NCBI GenBank assembly: GCA_034104265.1
Contig: JAXEEE010000139.1
Coordinates: 1-13,897 of the forward strand
Reading direction: 5' to 3'
From: UBA11524 sp034104265
GTDB lineage: Bacteria; Bacillota; Clostridia; Christensenellales; Aristaeellaceae
DNA: 13,897 nucleotides
This document shows positions 1 through 7,921 of the stretch, piece after piece. The notes below the pieces were generated by a model. The model did not search any database, had not been told where the DNA came from, and was given only the letters and a program-made list of their open reading frames with translations. Positions within the stretch are counted from its first letter, which is position 1. The number at the start of each line of letters is the position of its first letter. A program made the translations under genes and the position numbers.

Positions 1-770
1 AGCATGATGGCATTGGCCAGCAGCTCGATGAAGGGGTAGAAGGTCAGCCACAGCTTGTTGATGCGCAGGTTGCTCTCCAGGTAGGCATGATTGCGCTGCT
101 CAAACTGCTCCTTCTCGTACTCCTCCCGTGCGAAGGCCTTCACCACCCGGTTACCGGCGATGTTCTCCTGGGCGGCGGTGTTCATGTCGGAGAGGCGGTC
201 GCGCATGGCGATAAAGCGGGGCCGCACATGAGCGGAGTAGAACTTGGTGATGACCATCAGCACGGGGGTGATGACGATCATCATCAGCGTCAGCTTCCAG
301 TTCACGGTGAACAGATACACGCCCGTGAACAGGAACACGCACACGCTGTCGATCACCCGGTAGTCGATATAGCTGATGAAGTGGCGGCACCAGTCCAGGT
401 CGGCGGACATGCGGGTCATCAGGTCGCCCGCCCGGTGCTGGTCAAAGAAGCGCATGTCGTTGTACTGCAGCTTGCGGAAGAGCTTGGTGCGCAGGTTGAA
501 AAGGACATTCTGCGAGTTGCCCTCCAGCAGGATGACCATCAGGTACCGCGATGCCTCGCGCCCCAGCTTGACCGCCAGCATCACCGCCAGAATCCCCAGC
601 AGGGGTTCCGGGTTCTGCGCGACGATCACGTCGTCAATCAGCCGCTGCGACAGCGCGGGGTTCACCAGCAGCAGCGCGCTGGTGACGGCGCTGATCACCA
701 GTGCCAGAATCTGTCGCTTGTGCAGGTGGGCGTCCATGTTGTCCCAGAGCCATTTGATTTGCCTTCGCAT
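1..770 (-). CDS. ABC exporter half-transporter, N-terminal membrane domain (partial)
   Basis: The minus-strand frame is open to the left edge and gives 256 residues, all matching the transmembrane domain of a type IV (MsbA/LmrA-like) ABC exporter. Hydrophobic segments lie near residues 21-42, 57-80, 138-155 and 159-178. The exporter signature RFFDQHRAGDLMTRMSAD is near residues 107-124, and the coupling-helix stretch QENIAGNRVVKAFAREEYE is near 201-219. The ATP-binding domain, expected C-terminal, lies outside the window, so half-transporter architecture is inferred from this family. The start is ATG at 770; a GTG at 776 in the same frame sits 5 bases from the AGGAG at 782-786 and may be the true start (the ATG is 11 bases away). 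It is divergent from an AraC-type regulator, which may control it. The substrate is unknown; such exporters commonly move drugs, lipids or peptides. Confidence 0.9.
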   Translation of the reverse strand, partial: MRRQIKWLWDNMDAHLHKRQILALVISAVTSALLLVNPALSQRLIDDVIVAQNPEPLLGILAVMLAVKLGREASRYLMVILLEGNSQNVLFNLRTKLFRKLQYNDMRFFDQHRAGDLMTRMSADLDWCRHFISYIDYRVIDSVCVFLFTGVYLFTVNWKLTLMMIVITPVLMVITKFYSAHVRPRFIAMRDRLSDMNTAAQENIAGNRVVKAFAREEYEKEQFEQRNHAYLESNLRINKLWLTFYPFIELLANAIM

Positions 771-851
771 CTTCACAATCGCTCCTGTTCCTGTCGTTTG
801 GGAGGGATATTTCCCCGGGAAAACTGCCCGGGAGATTCCCAAAAAAGACGC

Positions 852-880
852 TTGTATCATAGCACATTTCCGTGTATACT
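852..880 (+). promoter_or_regulatory. Sigma-A-type promoter of the AraC-family gene
   Basis: TTGTAT at 852-857 and TATACT at 875-880 are separated by 17 bases. Predicted transcription begins near 887, about 36 bases before the ATG at 923. It overlaps the opposing promoter candidate at 856-864. Confidence 0.6.
856..864 (-). promoter_or_regulatory. Extended -10 promoter candidate for the ABC exporter
   Basis: Read on the minus strand, TGC-TATGAT is an extended -10 element with no convincing -35 hexamer. It lies inside the opposing AraC promoter. The following leader (about 805-845) can fold an imperfect hairpin around two CCCGGG blocks (814-819 and 827-832) before the ribosome binding site. 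Confidence 0.4.
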
Positions 881-922
881 TTCAGACAAAGCGTCAACAA
901 AATCAGACGAAAGGTGCGGTTT

Positions 923-1756
923 ATGATCATGCAGCCCCAGGTTCAGCATGTGTCGAAGGAATGCCTGATCTTCTTCTACAGCCGTCTGTCCGCCCCGTAT
1001 CACCTGCACACGTCCTTTGAGATGGTGCTGCCCCGGCGCGGCCCGGTGCGCGTGCGCCTGGCGGAGACGGAGCGCACCGTTGAGCCGGGGGAGCTGCTGG
1101 TCATCTTTCCCGGAATCCCCCACAGCTATGAGCCCCAGCAGACCGGCGACGGCCTGATGCTGATCTTCAGCAACAAGCTGTTCTCGGGCGCGGAGGAGGA
1201 CTGGCTGACCCTGCGCCCCGCCCGTCCCGTGATCCCCCTGAAAGACGTTGACAGGGACGTGGCATACTGCCTGGAGCGGCTGGCGGACTTCGCCCGGGGC
1301 ACGCCCATGAACACCATGCTGGCCCAGGCGTACCTGTCGCTGATCTTCCTGCGGATGCTGCCCGCCCTGCAGCCGGAGCGGCCCGTCCTGTCGGGCGACA
1401 CCGACCTGCTCTATCAGGCCATGGAGTTCATGTCCCAGAACCTGACCGCGCCCCTGACCCTGCGCAGCACGGCCCGGGCCCTGGGGGTGAACAGCTACTA
1501 CCTGTCCCACATGTTCAGCGAGCGGCTGCACATGGGCTTCCGCACCTACCTCAACGCCCTGCGCATCGACCAGGCCCGGCGGTATCTGCGGGTCACCAAC
1601 CGCCCCATTGAGGATATTGCCGCCGATTGCGGCTTTGCCAACCTGCGCACCTTTGACCGGGTGTTTGCCGAGCGATGCGGCTGCACGCCCCGGGACTTCC
1701 GCAAGGCCGCGGCGGAGCTTCGCCTGACCCGGAACAGCGGCGATCCAGCGGAATAA
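923..1756 (+). CDS. AraC-family transcriptional regulator
   Basis: This 277-residue protein has the two-part layout of AraC regulators. The N-terminal half (about residues 20-95) resembles a cupin sensor: His residues in a YHLHTSFEM context, then a VEPGELLVIFPGIPHSYEP strand motif. The C-terminal 100 residues form the double helix-turn-helix DNA-binding domain. The first helix-turn-helix (LRSTARALGVNSYYLSHMF) is near 179-200; the second (PIEDIAADCGFANLRTFDRVF) is near 228-248 and is followed by the typical CTPRDFR. The start at 923 is chosen because AAGGTG (911-916) lies 6 bases upstream; an in-frame GTG at 872 lies within the promoter. It is transcribed away from the ABC exporter, a common arrangement for a local regulator. 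The ligand is unknown; a sugar-like or small-molecule effector is only family expectation. Confidence 0.92.
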   Translation: MIMQPQVQHVSKECLIFFYSRLSAPYHLHTSFEMVLPRRGPVRVRLAETERTVEPGELLVIFPGIPHSYEPQQTGDGLMLIFSNKLFSGAEEDWLTLRPARPVIPLKDVDRDVAYCLERLADFARGTPMNTMLAQAYLSLIFLRMLPALQPERPVLSGDTDLLYQAMEFMSQNLTAPLTLRSTARALGVNSYYLSHMFSERLHMGFRTYLNALRIDQARRYLRVTNRPIEDIAADCGFANLRTFDRVFAERCGCTPRDFRKAAAELRLTRNSGDPAE

Positions 1757-1785
1757 CGTGAGCGTCCCGCCTCAGGATGCCCACG
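1755..1785 (+). repeat. Hairpin repeat, copy 1 (terminator-like, no T run)
   Basis: AACGTGAGCGTCC followed by GGATGCCCACG forms an imperfect stem directly after the AraC stop codon. It is a diverged copy of the terminator hairpin at 1886-1917: the left arm is identical over 13 bases, and the right arm differs at one position. It has no T run, so it may not terminate alone. Confidence 0.55.
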
Positions 1786-1879
1786 CTGCCGCATGGCAAC
1801 ACCGGGCGCAGCATGACCGATGCCAGCCTCCAGGCTGCCCGATCCTGGGATCGTCCCCGACGCCCCTGCTGCATCAGAG

Positions 1880-1927
1880 AAAACAAACGTGAGCGTCCCT
1901 TTTGCAGGACGCCCACGTTTTGTTTTT
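1880..1927. terminator. Bidirectional rho-independent terminator
   Basis: AACGTG-A-GCGTCC (1886-1898) pairs with GGACGC-C-CACGTT (1907-1919) with a single A/C mismatch. It is flanked by AAAACAA on the left and TTGTTTTT on the right, so both strands end in a T run. It serves the AraC gene on the plus strand and the hydrolase gene on the minus strand. Confidence 0.85.
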
Positions 1928-3730
1928 CACCGGATGATTCCGCCATGCAGGCGTTGACCCAGGCAATGAAGTTCTCCGTGGAGGTGCCCGTACGCTCCGC
2001 CTCCACATGGGCCTGACCCCATACCATGGCGAAGTCCACATCCTCCACCGCAGCAGTCTGCTCCAGCGCCAGGGCCAGGTTGATCTCCGTGTTCACGGCG
2101 GTGTCGCCCTGGTTGATACCCGTGCGGATGCGCCAGTACCGGGCGGGCATGGCGGTCTGATAGCCCGCGTAGGCCTCGCACAGGTAGTACATGGGGTTGT
2201 ACAGATCGACCCGCGCAACCACCGTGTTGCCCTGCGCATCCGTCCGGGCCAGATCCTCCGCGAAGGCCGCAGCGTATTCCGTAGCCGCCAGCAATTCAGC
2301 CATGGTCGCGTCGAAGTGCGCGCCCTGCCCGTCGCCGTAGCCGAAGAGGATGTTCTCGCCCTGGGTGCGGTTCAGGTCGTCAAAGGCGCCCACGGACTTG
2401 CTGGCGTTCTTCAGCGCCCGGGCGAAGTCCGCCACGCTGCGCACCGAGGCCGTACCCGTAGCCGCGTCGCAGGTGACCCACTCCCCTGCGGCGTTCAGTG
2501 CGGCGATGTGGTCCTCCGCCGTCTCGTACACACCGGAGAGCGTCACGCCCGTCCCGCCTGCCGCGGCTGGGTGTAATCGACGGAGCCGGTCTGATCCCCG
2601 GGCATTCCGCCCTCAGCCAGGCCCTCCGGCGCGCCGCCGGGAAGCCCGCCCCGGCCTTGCCTGCCGCCCTCGGGACGCTCGCCCGCAGGGAAATCCATCG
2701 TCCTGCCGCCGCCGAAGCCGCCCCGGCCGCCGGAGGCCCCGCTGGCCTCATCGGGGAAGGTCGTATCCGCCAGGAAGTTGTTCAGCGAGGTCTCGATCTC
2801 CGAAAGCACCAGGTCGTAGTAGCTGCCCGCCTGCCAGATACCCTCCTCGGAGGGCTCCAGGGTCAGCAGTCGGCCATCGCTGTCCTTCAGACCCAGGCCG
2901 TTGATGTAGGCGGCATAGGCCTCCGCCAGGCCGTCGGACAGGGCCTGCTCCGCCTCGCTCAGGCCGGTGCGGGTCATGCCCATGTTCCACTCGTAGGCCG
3001 CATCCGCCGTATCCAGGTTGGTGATGGGGCACCAGCACATGGAGCCCATGACCGTGTCGCTGACGCCCTCCGCCGCGCCGATGGCTTCCAGATAGGGCGC
3101 ATAGCCGGGCGCATAGCCCGTCGCGCCGATCAGCGCGCTCTGGGCTCCGCCGCCGCTCATGCCCAGGGTGAAGACCGCCGCCATGTTGCCCGGCAGCAGC
3201 CCTTCCTGCAGGCGGGTGTAGCGGATGGCCGCCTTGAAGTCCGTCACACCGGCGGGCGCGCCTGCGTCACGGCCCCTGGCCCCGGCAAAGGCCAGCACAA
3301 AGCCCGCGTCCGTGTAATCGCTGATGCTGCCATAGCCGCAGGAGGACGTATCGTCCGTGGGAGCCGCCATGGCCGCGTAGCCCGGTGTGTTCACCGGCAG
3401 GACGATGGGCGCGGTCAGGGCGGTGTATTGCCCGACCTGGCCCTCCGGATTCACGGCGCAGGTGTAGGTGCCGTCGCCGTTGTCCGTGGCGTTCATGTAC
3501 GCCCCGGGAACGAAGAAGCCCATGGTTTCCCGTTCGGGATCGGTAGGATTGGCGCAGTAGCCCAGGCCCGTCTGCCAGTAGAAGTCATGCTCGGCGTTGT
3601 ACTGCCAGCGGTTCCTATCCAGCAGGGGCAGGCTACCGGTGACATGATCCTCCGCCAGGGCCGTACCGCCAGCCAGCGCAAGCGCCGCGCTCAGCAGCAG
3701 GCTCGCCGTCTTTTCAAGGGTTGATTTCAG
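1927..3730 (-). pseudogene. Secreted tannase/feruloyl-esterase-like alpha/beta hydrolase, disrupted
   Basis: The frame-corrected product is about 600 residues. Residues 1-26 form a good signal peptide (MKSTLEKTASLLLS then AALALAGGTALA). A GMSGGGAQ nucleophile elbow has Ser at codon 3155-3157. Candidate Asp (GINQGDTA, codon 2103-2105) and His (VWGQAH, codon 2007-2009) lie 32 residues apart, the spacing I recall for the Lactobacillus plantarum tannase triad. A Gly-rich linker spans about 2570-2740. Three defects are visible. The only start behind the GGAGG at 3741-3745 is CTG at 3730; no ATG, GTG or TTG is in frame between the upstream TAG and the ATG at 3523. The first frame stops at 2543 and homology resumes one frame over at 2546, a -1 slip in a G-rich stretch. 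The second frame reads through the terminator, whereas a TGA in another frame sits at 1927. The family call is fairly sure; the exact ester substrate is not. Confidence 0.72.
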
Positions 3731-3835
3731 GGTTGAGGTTCCTCCTTCACGGACGCATCCGCCTGCTTTCCAGGCCCACGCCTTACCGCCATCCTACCAC
3801 CGGCCTGTGACCATCCTGTGAAGAACGGCTGCATT

Positions 3836-4093
3836 TCATCTGCGCAGGAAGCCGAAGAGGCCCTTCTGCTCCGCAGCGCAGGCGGTGATCTCCCCCACCG
3901 TGTAGCCGGTGGCCTCAATGACCTGCCGCAGCCTGGCCTCCTCCGGCGCGGCTTCCGCGAGGATCACCGTTTCGCCCCGCTTGTGGGAGGAGGTGACCTT
4001 CGCCACCGGAAAGGCCCGGCGCACCGCGTTGTTCACGTGGCTCTCGCACATGCCGCACATCATGCCCTCCACCTTCACCGTGATTTTCATCAT
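3836..4093 (-). CDS. Heavy-metal-associated (HMA) domain protein
   Basis: This 85-residue protein has a ferredoxin-like HMA fold signature: KITVKVEGMMCGMCESHV near residues 3-20, with a CxxC metal site at Cys13 and Cys16. Helix and strand spacing are typical of CopZ-like chaperones (VIEATGYTVGEI near 64-75). The last 15 residues are a short non-HMA tail ending in LFGFLRR. The start is the first of two ATGs at 4093, 8 bases after AAGGGG; a farther upstream in-frame start would place the ribosome binding site inside the gene. Family members bind Cu(I) or similar soft metals and hand them to P-type ATPases, but no ATPase is in view. About 105 bases separate it from the hydrolase gene, with no terminator seen between, so they may be co-transcribed. 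Confidence 0.85.
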   Translation of the reverse strand: MMKITVKVEGMMCGMCESHVNNAVRRAFPVAKVTSSHKRGETVILAEAAPEEARLRQVIEATGYTVGEITACAAEQKGLFGFLRR

Positions 4094-4115
4094 GCTGCAT
4101 ACCCCTTTCAAGGTT

Positions 4116-4121
4116 AGTATA
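4116..4121 (-). promoter_or_regulatory. -10 element candidate for the HMA gene
   Basis: On the minus strand TATACT lies 22 bases before the ATG at 4093. It is embedded in GTTAG-AGTATA-CTAAC, a 5-base inverted repeat that could be an operator. No good -35 hexamer is visible, as can be the case for activated metal-response promoters. Confidence 0.35.
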
Positions 4122-4179
4122 CTCTAACTCTATGCCATAATACACCAGATCGGACCGGGATGTAAGCGTCCGATGACAG

Positions 4180-4216
4180 GATAAACATGAAAAGAGCGGC
4201 GGAACGCTCCGCCGCT
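4180..4216 (-). terminator. Rho-independent terminator of the secreted-protein pair
   Basis: On the minus strand AGCGGCGGA and TCCGCCGCT (4208-4216 and 4195-4203) form a perfect 9-bp stem with a 4-base loop. CTTTTCATGTTT follows. It lies 11 bases beyond the stop of the 595-residue protein gene. Confidence 0.85.
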
Positions 4217-4226
4217 GCGAATCCCG

Positions 4227-6014
4227 TCAGCCGTTGCCGGGGGTGAACCTGTCCTGATGTTCATAGCCCGTCTCGCCCAGATCGGTGAGGATCACGTACA
4301 AATCATTCTCCGCCACACCAGCGACCCACATTTCGCCATTCACCACGGTCAGCAGGTTCTCGTCCCCTTCCGCCGTCAGATAGATGGGCCAGCCCTCGTA
4401 TTCCTCCCGCACAGACAGCTGCGGAAAGGCGCACGCCACTTTATCCATGGCCTCGCCGAAGGTCAGGTACTTCTTCATCATCCAGCCGGTGAGATGCCCG
4501 TCCGTGCCGATCTCCACCCGGCACCAGCCATTCTTCTCCTCCAGCACCCGCACCGGCGTGCCGTTCCAGAACTTGCCCAGGGATGCCGCGCCCTTGTCCG
4601 GCCTGGTGCGCAGGTGCAGCCGATCTGCCGGGTCGGGATTGCTGACCACCGCCCAGCCCGTCCGGTCGATGGGGACATGCGTCCCGGGCCACGCGGTCAG
4701 CTCCGCATCAAACAGATCAAGCCCCGCAGGTGTACCGAAGGTCATCCCCGCCGTGCCGCCGGCGGACCATTCCCGCCTCGCGCCGCAGAAGGCCACGGAC
4801 GCGCTCAGCTCCGTGCCCATGTCAGGGGCATGCATGACCCACGTCAGCTGCCAGCGTCCGTCATTGCGCTGCCGGTAGGCCGCCTGCCAGCGCTGGCCCT
4901 CCCATTCCAGGCTGATCTCACCATCCCCCGCATGGAAGACGTCCAGGTACGCGTCCTGCGGCAGGGGCAGCGTGGTCTGCAGGCTGTATGCGTTGGCCTC
5001 GAGAGAAACAACCGTCAGCCGCCGCACGCCCGCGTCATCCTCCGTCAGCAGGATAAGCCCATAGGTCTGCAGGTCGCTGGCCAGCACCCGACCCTCCACG
5101 GGAATCACCGACGTGTCCAGCCCGGCGTCCGTCAGGAACAGATTGCCGTACCCGCTGATGTCCAGCAGGGTATCCGCCGGTTCTGTTTCCAGGCGCGCCA
5201 GCAGCTCCGCGGACAGGGGCACGGGCATGCAGTCGATGCCGCGATCCGCGTCCTCCCCGGCGATCAGCTGCTCCCGGCGAACCCACAGCTCGCCGTCCAC
5301 CACCTTCATCCAGGCCGCTTCCGCCTCGGTGCCGCCGTTGTAGCTGGCATAGCTGGCCAGGGTGTAGCCGGGATGCCGGTCGGCTATGGCGGACTCGGTG
5401 ATGCCCGCTAACTGCTGCGCTTCCTCGGGGGTATAGGGCAGGCTGTCCGCAAAGACGAACCAGCTGAACAGCCCCTCGTCAAGGGCGATGGACACCACGG
5501 GCTCGCTCTGCCCGGCGGCGTAGTAGCACAGCGTGTGGCCGTCCAGCACCGCGCCGCCGTCCCATGCGGCGGGATCGCGCCAGGCGGCAAGGGCGAAATA
5601 TTCTCCGTCATAGCGGTAGGACAGGTACTTGCCGGTACCCGCGCTGTACAGGTCGAAGCCGCAGTCATCCGGCCAGGGTGTACCGTCGGGGCGAAGCACG
5701 CCGCTGCCGTGCCGGCGGAAGTACACGTCCGTGCAGTCCCCCATGGCGGAGCCGCTCATGACGTTCACCCACGCGCCCCCATCCAGCTTGTAGCCATACA
5801 GTCCCCAGCCGTCCCCGGTGACGATGAAGGCATGCTGTGCGCCGTCCGGGGTGGTCAGGGTGATGCAGTCCTGCACCGTGTCCTGATACGTGTCCGCCTT
5901 GACGCGCTCCGTCAGCGCCGCCGGAACCGGGTCGCACAGGCCCTCCGGCCCCGCCAGGGCAGGCAGCGGCAGCAGCGCCAGAAGCACCAGCAGCGCGGTC
6001 ATCCGTCGTTTCAT
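4227..6014 (-). CDS. Secreted SH3-domain protein, tryptophan-rich, unknown function
   Basis: 595 residues. Residues 1-21 are a signal peptide (MKRRMTALLVLLALLPLPALA). GGAGG lies 9 bases before the ATG at 6014. Most of the chain is beta-rich and unrecognised. A bacterial SH3 domain spans about residues 445-515: GWAVVSNPDPADRLHLRTRP, then KFWNGTPVRVLEEKNGWCRV and TGWMMKKYL. Such domains usually bind peptidoglycan or mediate surface contacts. A segment before it (YGLILLTEDD to DGRWQLTWVM, about 325-395) resembles a stretch of the neighbouring 493-residue protein. There are 20 tryptophans (3.4%). The gene starts 20 bases after its upstream neighbour's stop, so the two form an operon ended by the hairpin at 4195-4216. 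No catalytic motif is seen. Confidence 0.88.
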   Translation of the reverse strand: MKRRMTALLVLLALLPLPALAGPEGLCDPVPAALTERVKADTYQDTVQDCITLTTPDGAQHAFIVTGDGWGLYGYKLDGGAWVNVMSGSAMGDCTDVYFRRHGSGVLRPDGTPWPDDCGFDLYSAGTGKYLSYRYDGEYFALAAWRDPAAWDGGAVLDGHTLCYYAAGQSEPVVSIALDEGLFSWFVFADSLPYTPEEAQQLAGITESAIADRHPGYTLASYASYNGGTEAEAAWMKVVDGELWVRREQLIAGEDADRGIDCMPVPLSAELLARLETEPADTLLDISGYGNLFLTDAGLDTSVIPVEGRVLASDLQTYGLILLTEDDAGVRRLTVVSLEANAYSLQTTLPLPQDAYLDVFHAGDGEISLEWEGQRWQAAYRQRNDGRWQLTWVMHAPDMGTELSASVAFCGARREWSAGGTAGMTFGTPAGLDLFDAELTAWPGTHVPIDRTGWAVVSNPDPADRLHLRTRPDKGAASLGKFWNGTPVRVLEEKNGWCRVEIGTDGHLTGWMMKKYLTFGEAMDKVACAFPQLSVREEYEGWPIYLTAEGDENLLTVVNGEMWVAGVAENDLYVILTDLGETGYEHQDRFTPGNG

Positions 6015-6034
6015 GGGTGTATTCCTCCTTCATG

Positions 6035-7516
6035 TCAGCCGTTGGGTTCGGCGGGCTGCGATTCATCGGCGGACGGAACCTCGTCCACACGGACGTACCC
6101 TCCGCCGCCCTCCCAGTTGGTCAGGCTGAAGCCGTCCTCGTCCAAGGTCAGACCCTTCACATTCACCGTGCCGTTGTCATGAATCAGGGTGATCTCATAG
6201 GGCGGATCGTTCCAGTACAGATTCCAGGCGGGGTTGTAGTCGGTGACGTACCAGGAGCCATGGACGATATCCCCGCCGTTCTGTCCCAGGCAGGTGCCGT
6301 CGGCGTACAGGGTCAGGTAGTCCGCCGCCATGCTGCCCCCCGCGTCATAGTGCCAGATGCCGTCCAGCTGCGCCATCACGTCCGTGCGGATGCTGCTGCG
6401 GAAGCTGTCGGCGTTCACATCCAGGGCCAGATCCCGCAGGGGCACAAAGCCCCACACGATGGCTCCGCCGTCCACCAGCCGCCCATCCCGGGTTTCGCCG
6501 CTGACGTAGGCGTAATCCTCCCCGTACAGGCCGAGGCACATGAGCTGCGCCCCCTCCGGCAGATGAAGCTGCGGGTACTGGGACACGTCCGGGTCGTCGG
6601 TGAGCCAGGTGTCCGCCGTGGCAATGACCTCCACAGCCAGCAGTTCATCCGTGATTTCCGAGGGAGTCCACTGCCCCGGCAGTCCGGACAGGGGCGTGTA
6701 GCCGATGCGCTGGGTGCGCTGACTCACATCGTAGCGGATGCAGGCGTAGGCCTCGCCGTCGGCGTTCATCACCGTCCGCATGAGCCAGATATCTCCGCTC
6801 AAACCCGCAGCAGCCTTGCCGTTCGCCGCCCGCCAGGCAGAATTCCCGAAGGGCGCGGCGTACACCGGCACCGTTCCCTTGCCCGGGTTGTGGAGCAGCA
6901 GTCCCCGGGAGCCGCCCTCATCCCACCAGCCCAGGATGTCCTCGCCGCTGTCCAGGGCGGCGTGCATCAGGTTCAGGTGGACGATCTCCGCCACCGTGCG
7001 GGGGAACAGGCGGATGTTGAAGTCCGTCAGCGGCACCCGGGCCAGCCACACCGCCCGGTCGTTTTCGTCCTCCGCCAGATAGCGGTAGGCAGGCCAGTTG
7101 CCGTCAGCCTCGGCCGTGACCGTCATATCGCCAACGCGCGCCTGCTTCAGCCCCCACACCCCCGCCTGCCGGGCAAAAGTGTAGCTTTCCTCCGGGCCAT
7201 AGGACAAGGTCAGGGTTTCACCGTCCATGGTCAGGCGGAAGTCTGCGTCCCGTCCCTCCTCCGGCTGATGCACGGCCTTGGTGAACGTCAGCAGGTTGCC
7301 GTCCTCCGCCAGCAGCAGCACGTTGTGGTAGCGGGTATGCAGCACTGCCGCGTTCCCCGCCTGCTTGCTCAGGGCCGTGTAGTGATCCCATACGCCCGCG
7401 TCGGATACCAGGTCATATAACTCGCCCGTAAAGCCCCACTGGTTCGCCATGGCAGGGGCGGTCAGCAGGCAGAACGCCAGGGTCAGGATGATCAGCCAGG
7501 TCATGCGTTTCATCAT
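6035..7516 (-). CDS. Secreted tryptophan-rich protein, unknown function
   Basis: 493 residues. The start is the first of two ATGs at 7516, 8 bases from GGAGG (7525-7529); longer upstream readings would cross this site and the leader. Residues 1-24 are a signal peptide ending APAMA. Residues about 293-362 (ATADTWLTDDPDVSQYPQ through IVWGFVPLRDL) have an SH3-like pattern. The C-terminal 100 residues (LDGIWHYDAGGS, YLTLYADGTC, GSWYVTD) look like a small lipocalin-type beta-barrel, which is only inference. Residues about 50-115 resemble part of the downstream 595-residue protein. It has 18 tryptophans (3.7%). It is the first gene of a two-gene minus-strand operon, divergent from the tryptophan T-box leader. 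I do not recognise its function. Confidence 0.87.
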   Translation of the reverse strand: MMKRMTWLIILTLAFCLLTAPAMANQWGFTGELYDLVSDAGVWDHYTALSKQAGNAAVLHTRYHNVLLLAEDGNLLTFTKAVHQPEEGRDADFRLTMDGETLTLSYGPEESYTFARQAGVWGLKQARVGDMTVTAEADGNWPAYRYLAEDENDRAVWLARVPLTDFNIRLFPRTVAEIVHLNLMHAALDSGEDILGWWDEGGSRGLLLHNPGKGTVPVYAAPFGNSAWRAANGKAAAGLSGDIWLMRTVMNADGEAYACIRYDVSQRTQRIGYTPLSGLPGQWTPSEITDELLAVEVIATADTWLTDDPDVSQYPQLHLPEGAQLMCLGLYGEDYAYVSGETRDGRLVDGGAIVWGFVPLRDLALDVNADSFRSSIRTDVMAQLDGIWHYDAGGSMAADYLTLYADGTCLGQNGGDIVHGSWYVTDYNPAWNLYWNDPPYEITLIHDNGTVNVKGLTLDEDGFSLTNWEGGGGYVRVDEVPSADESQPAEPNG

Positions 7517-7625
7517 GGATATGTCCTCCCGGTTGCGATTCCTCTTTCTGCCTATAAGAACGATTTTCCCCCGGGAAACCTTCCCTGCACCGGGCCCTTC
7601 TGGCCGAATCGGAAAAAATTCCCCG

Positions 7626-7892
7626 AATGGACAAAGCTTCAGTGCACGCACAGAGAGTCCGGGGGGCTGAGAGCCGGGCCGAAAGCAGGGAGCCAAATGG
7701 ACCGCAGAGGGCGCGAGGAACAGCGGGAAACCGCCCAGTATTCCGCGACGTGAGGGCATACGTCAGTTGCCGGAGATATGCCGGTATCTCGCAAAGGGCA
7801 CGGGTCATACCGTGAAGCAAGGTGGCACCGCGGAGAAGCAATTCCCCGTCCTTGACAGGAAAGCACAAATGCTGTCAGGGACGGGGATTTTT
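7626..7892 (+). ncRNA. T-box riboswitch, tryptophan-specific leader of the trp operon
   Basis: The T-box AAGGTGGCACCGCGG is at 7819-7833. Stem I has the AGAGAG motif (7652-7657) followed by a CCGG...GGCTGAGAGCCGGG distal arm. The likely specifier codon is UGG at 7698-7700, followed by a purine. The bulge UGGC (7823-7826) would pair with GCCA, matching tRNA-Trp, which has G at the discriminator position. AAGG (7819-7822) can pair with CCTT (7850-7853), and A7827, C7828 and G7830 with T7849, G7848 and C7847. This antiterminator excludes the terminator at 7844-7892. Uncharged tRNA-Trp should therefore permit transcription. The exact 5' end is uncertain and no clear promoter was found. Confidence 0.93.
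7844..7892 (+). terminator. Regulated terminator of the T-box leader
   Basis: CCCCGTCC-TTGACAG (7844-7858) pairs with CTGTCAG-GGACGGGG (7872-7886) with one G/U pair. ATTTTT follows. It lies 30 bases before the trpE start and shares bases 7847-7853 with the antiterminator. Confidence 0.93.
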
Positions 7893-7921
7893 CGTGCCTG
7901 GCAGCGGATGGAGGTTGGACA

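Noticed and set aside
2498..3724. Long plus-strand open frame of 408 residues
   Set aside because: It is antisense to the hydrolase, has low-complexity Arg/Gly/His/Val composition and no recognised motif; long shadow frames are expected in GC-rich DNA.
6017..7420. Plus-strand open frame of 467 residues
   Set aside because: Antisense to the secreted 493-residue protein, which has a signal peptide and ribosome binding site; the shadow frame has neither.
7533..7558. TTGCGA ... TATAAG as the trp operon promoter
   Set aside because: The spacer is only 14 bases, too short for a normal promoter, and it lies over the ribosome-binding region of the divergent gene.
7626..7892. Leader-peptide attenuator of the E. 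coli trp type
   Set aside because: No short reading frame with clustered Trp codons was found; the T-box sequence and antiterminator explain the leader.
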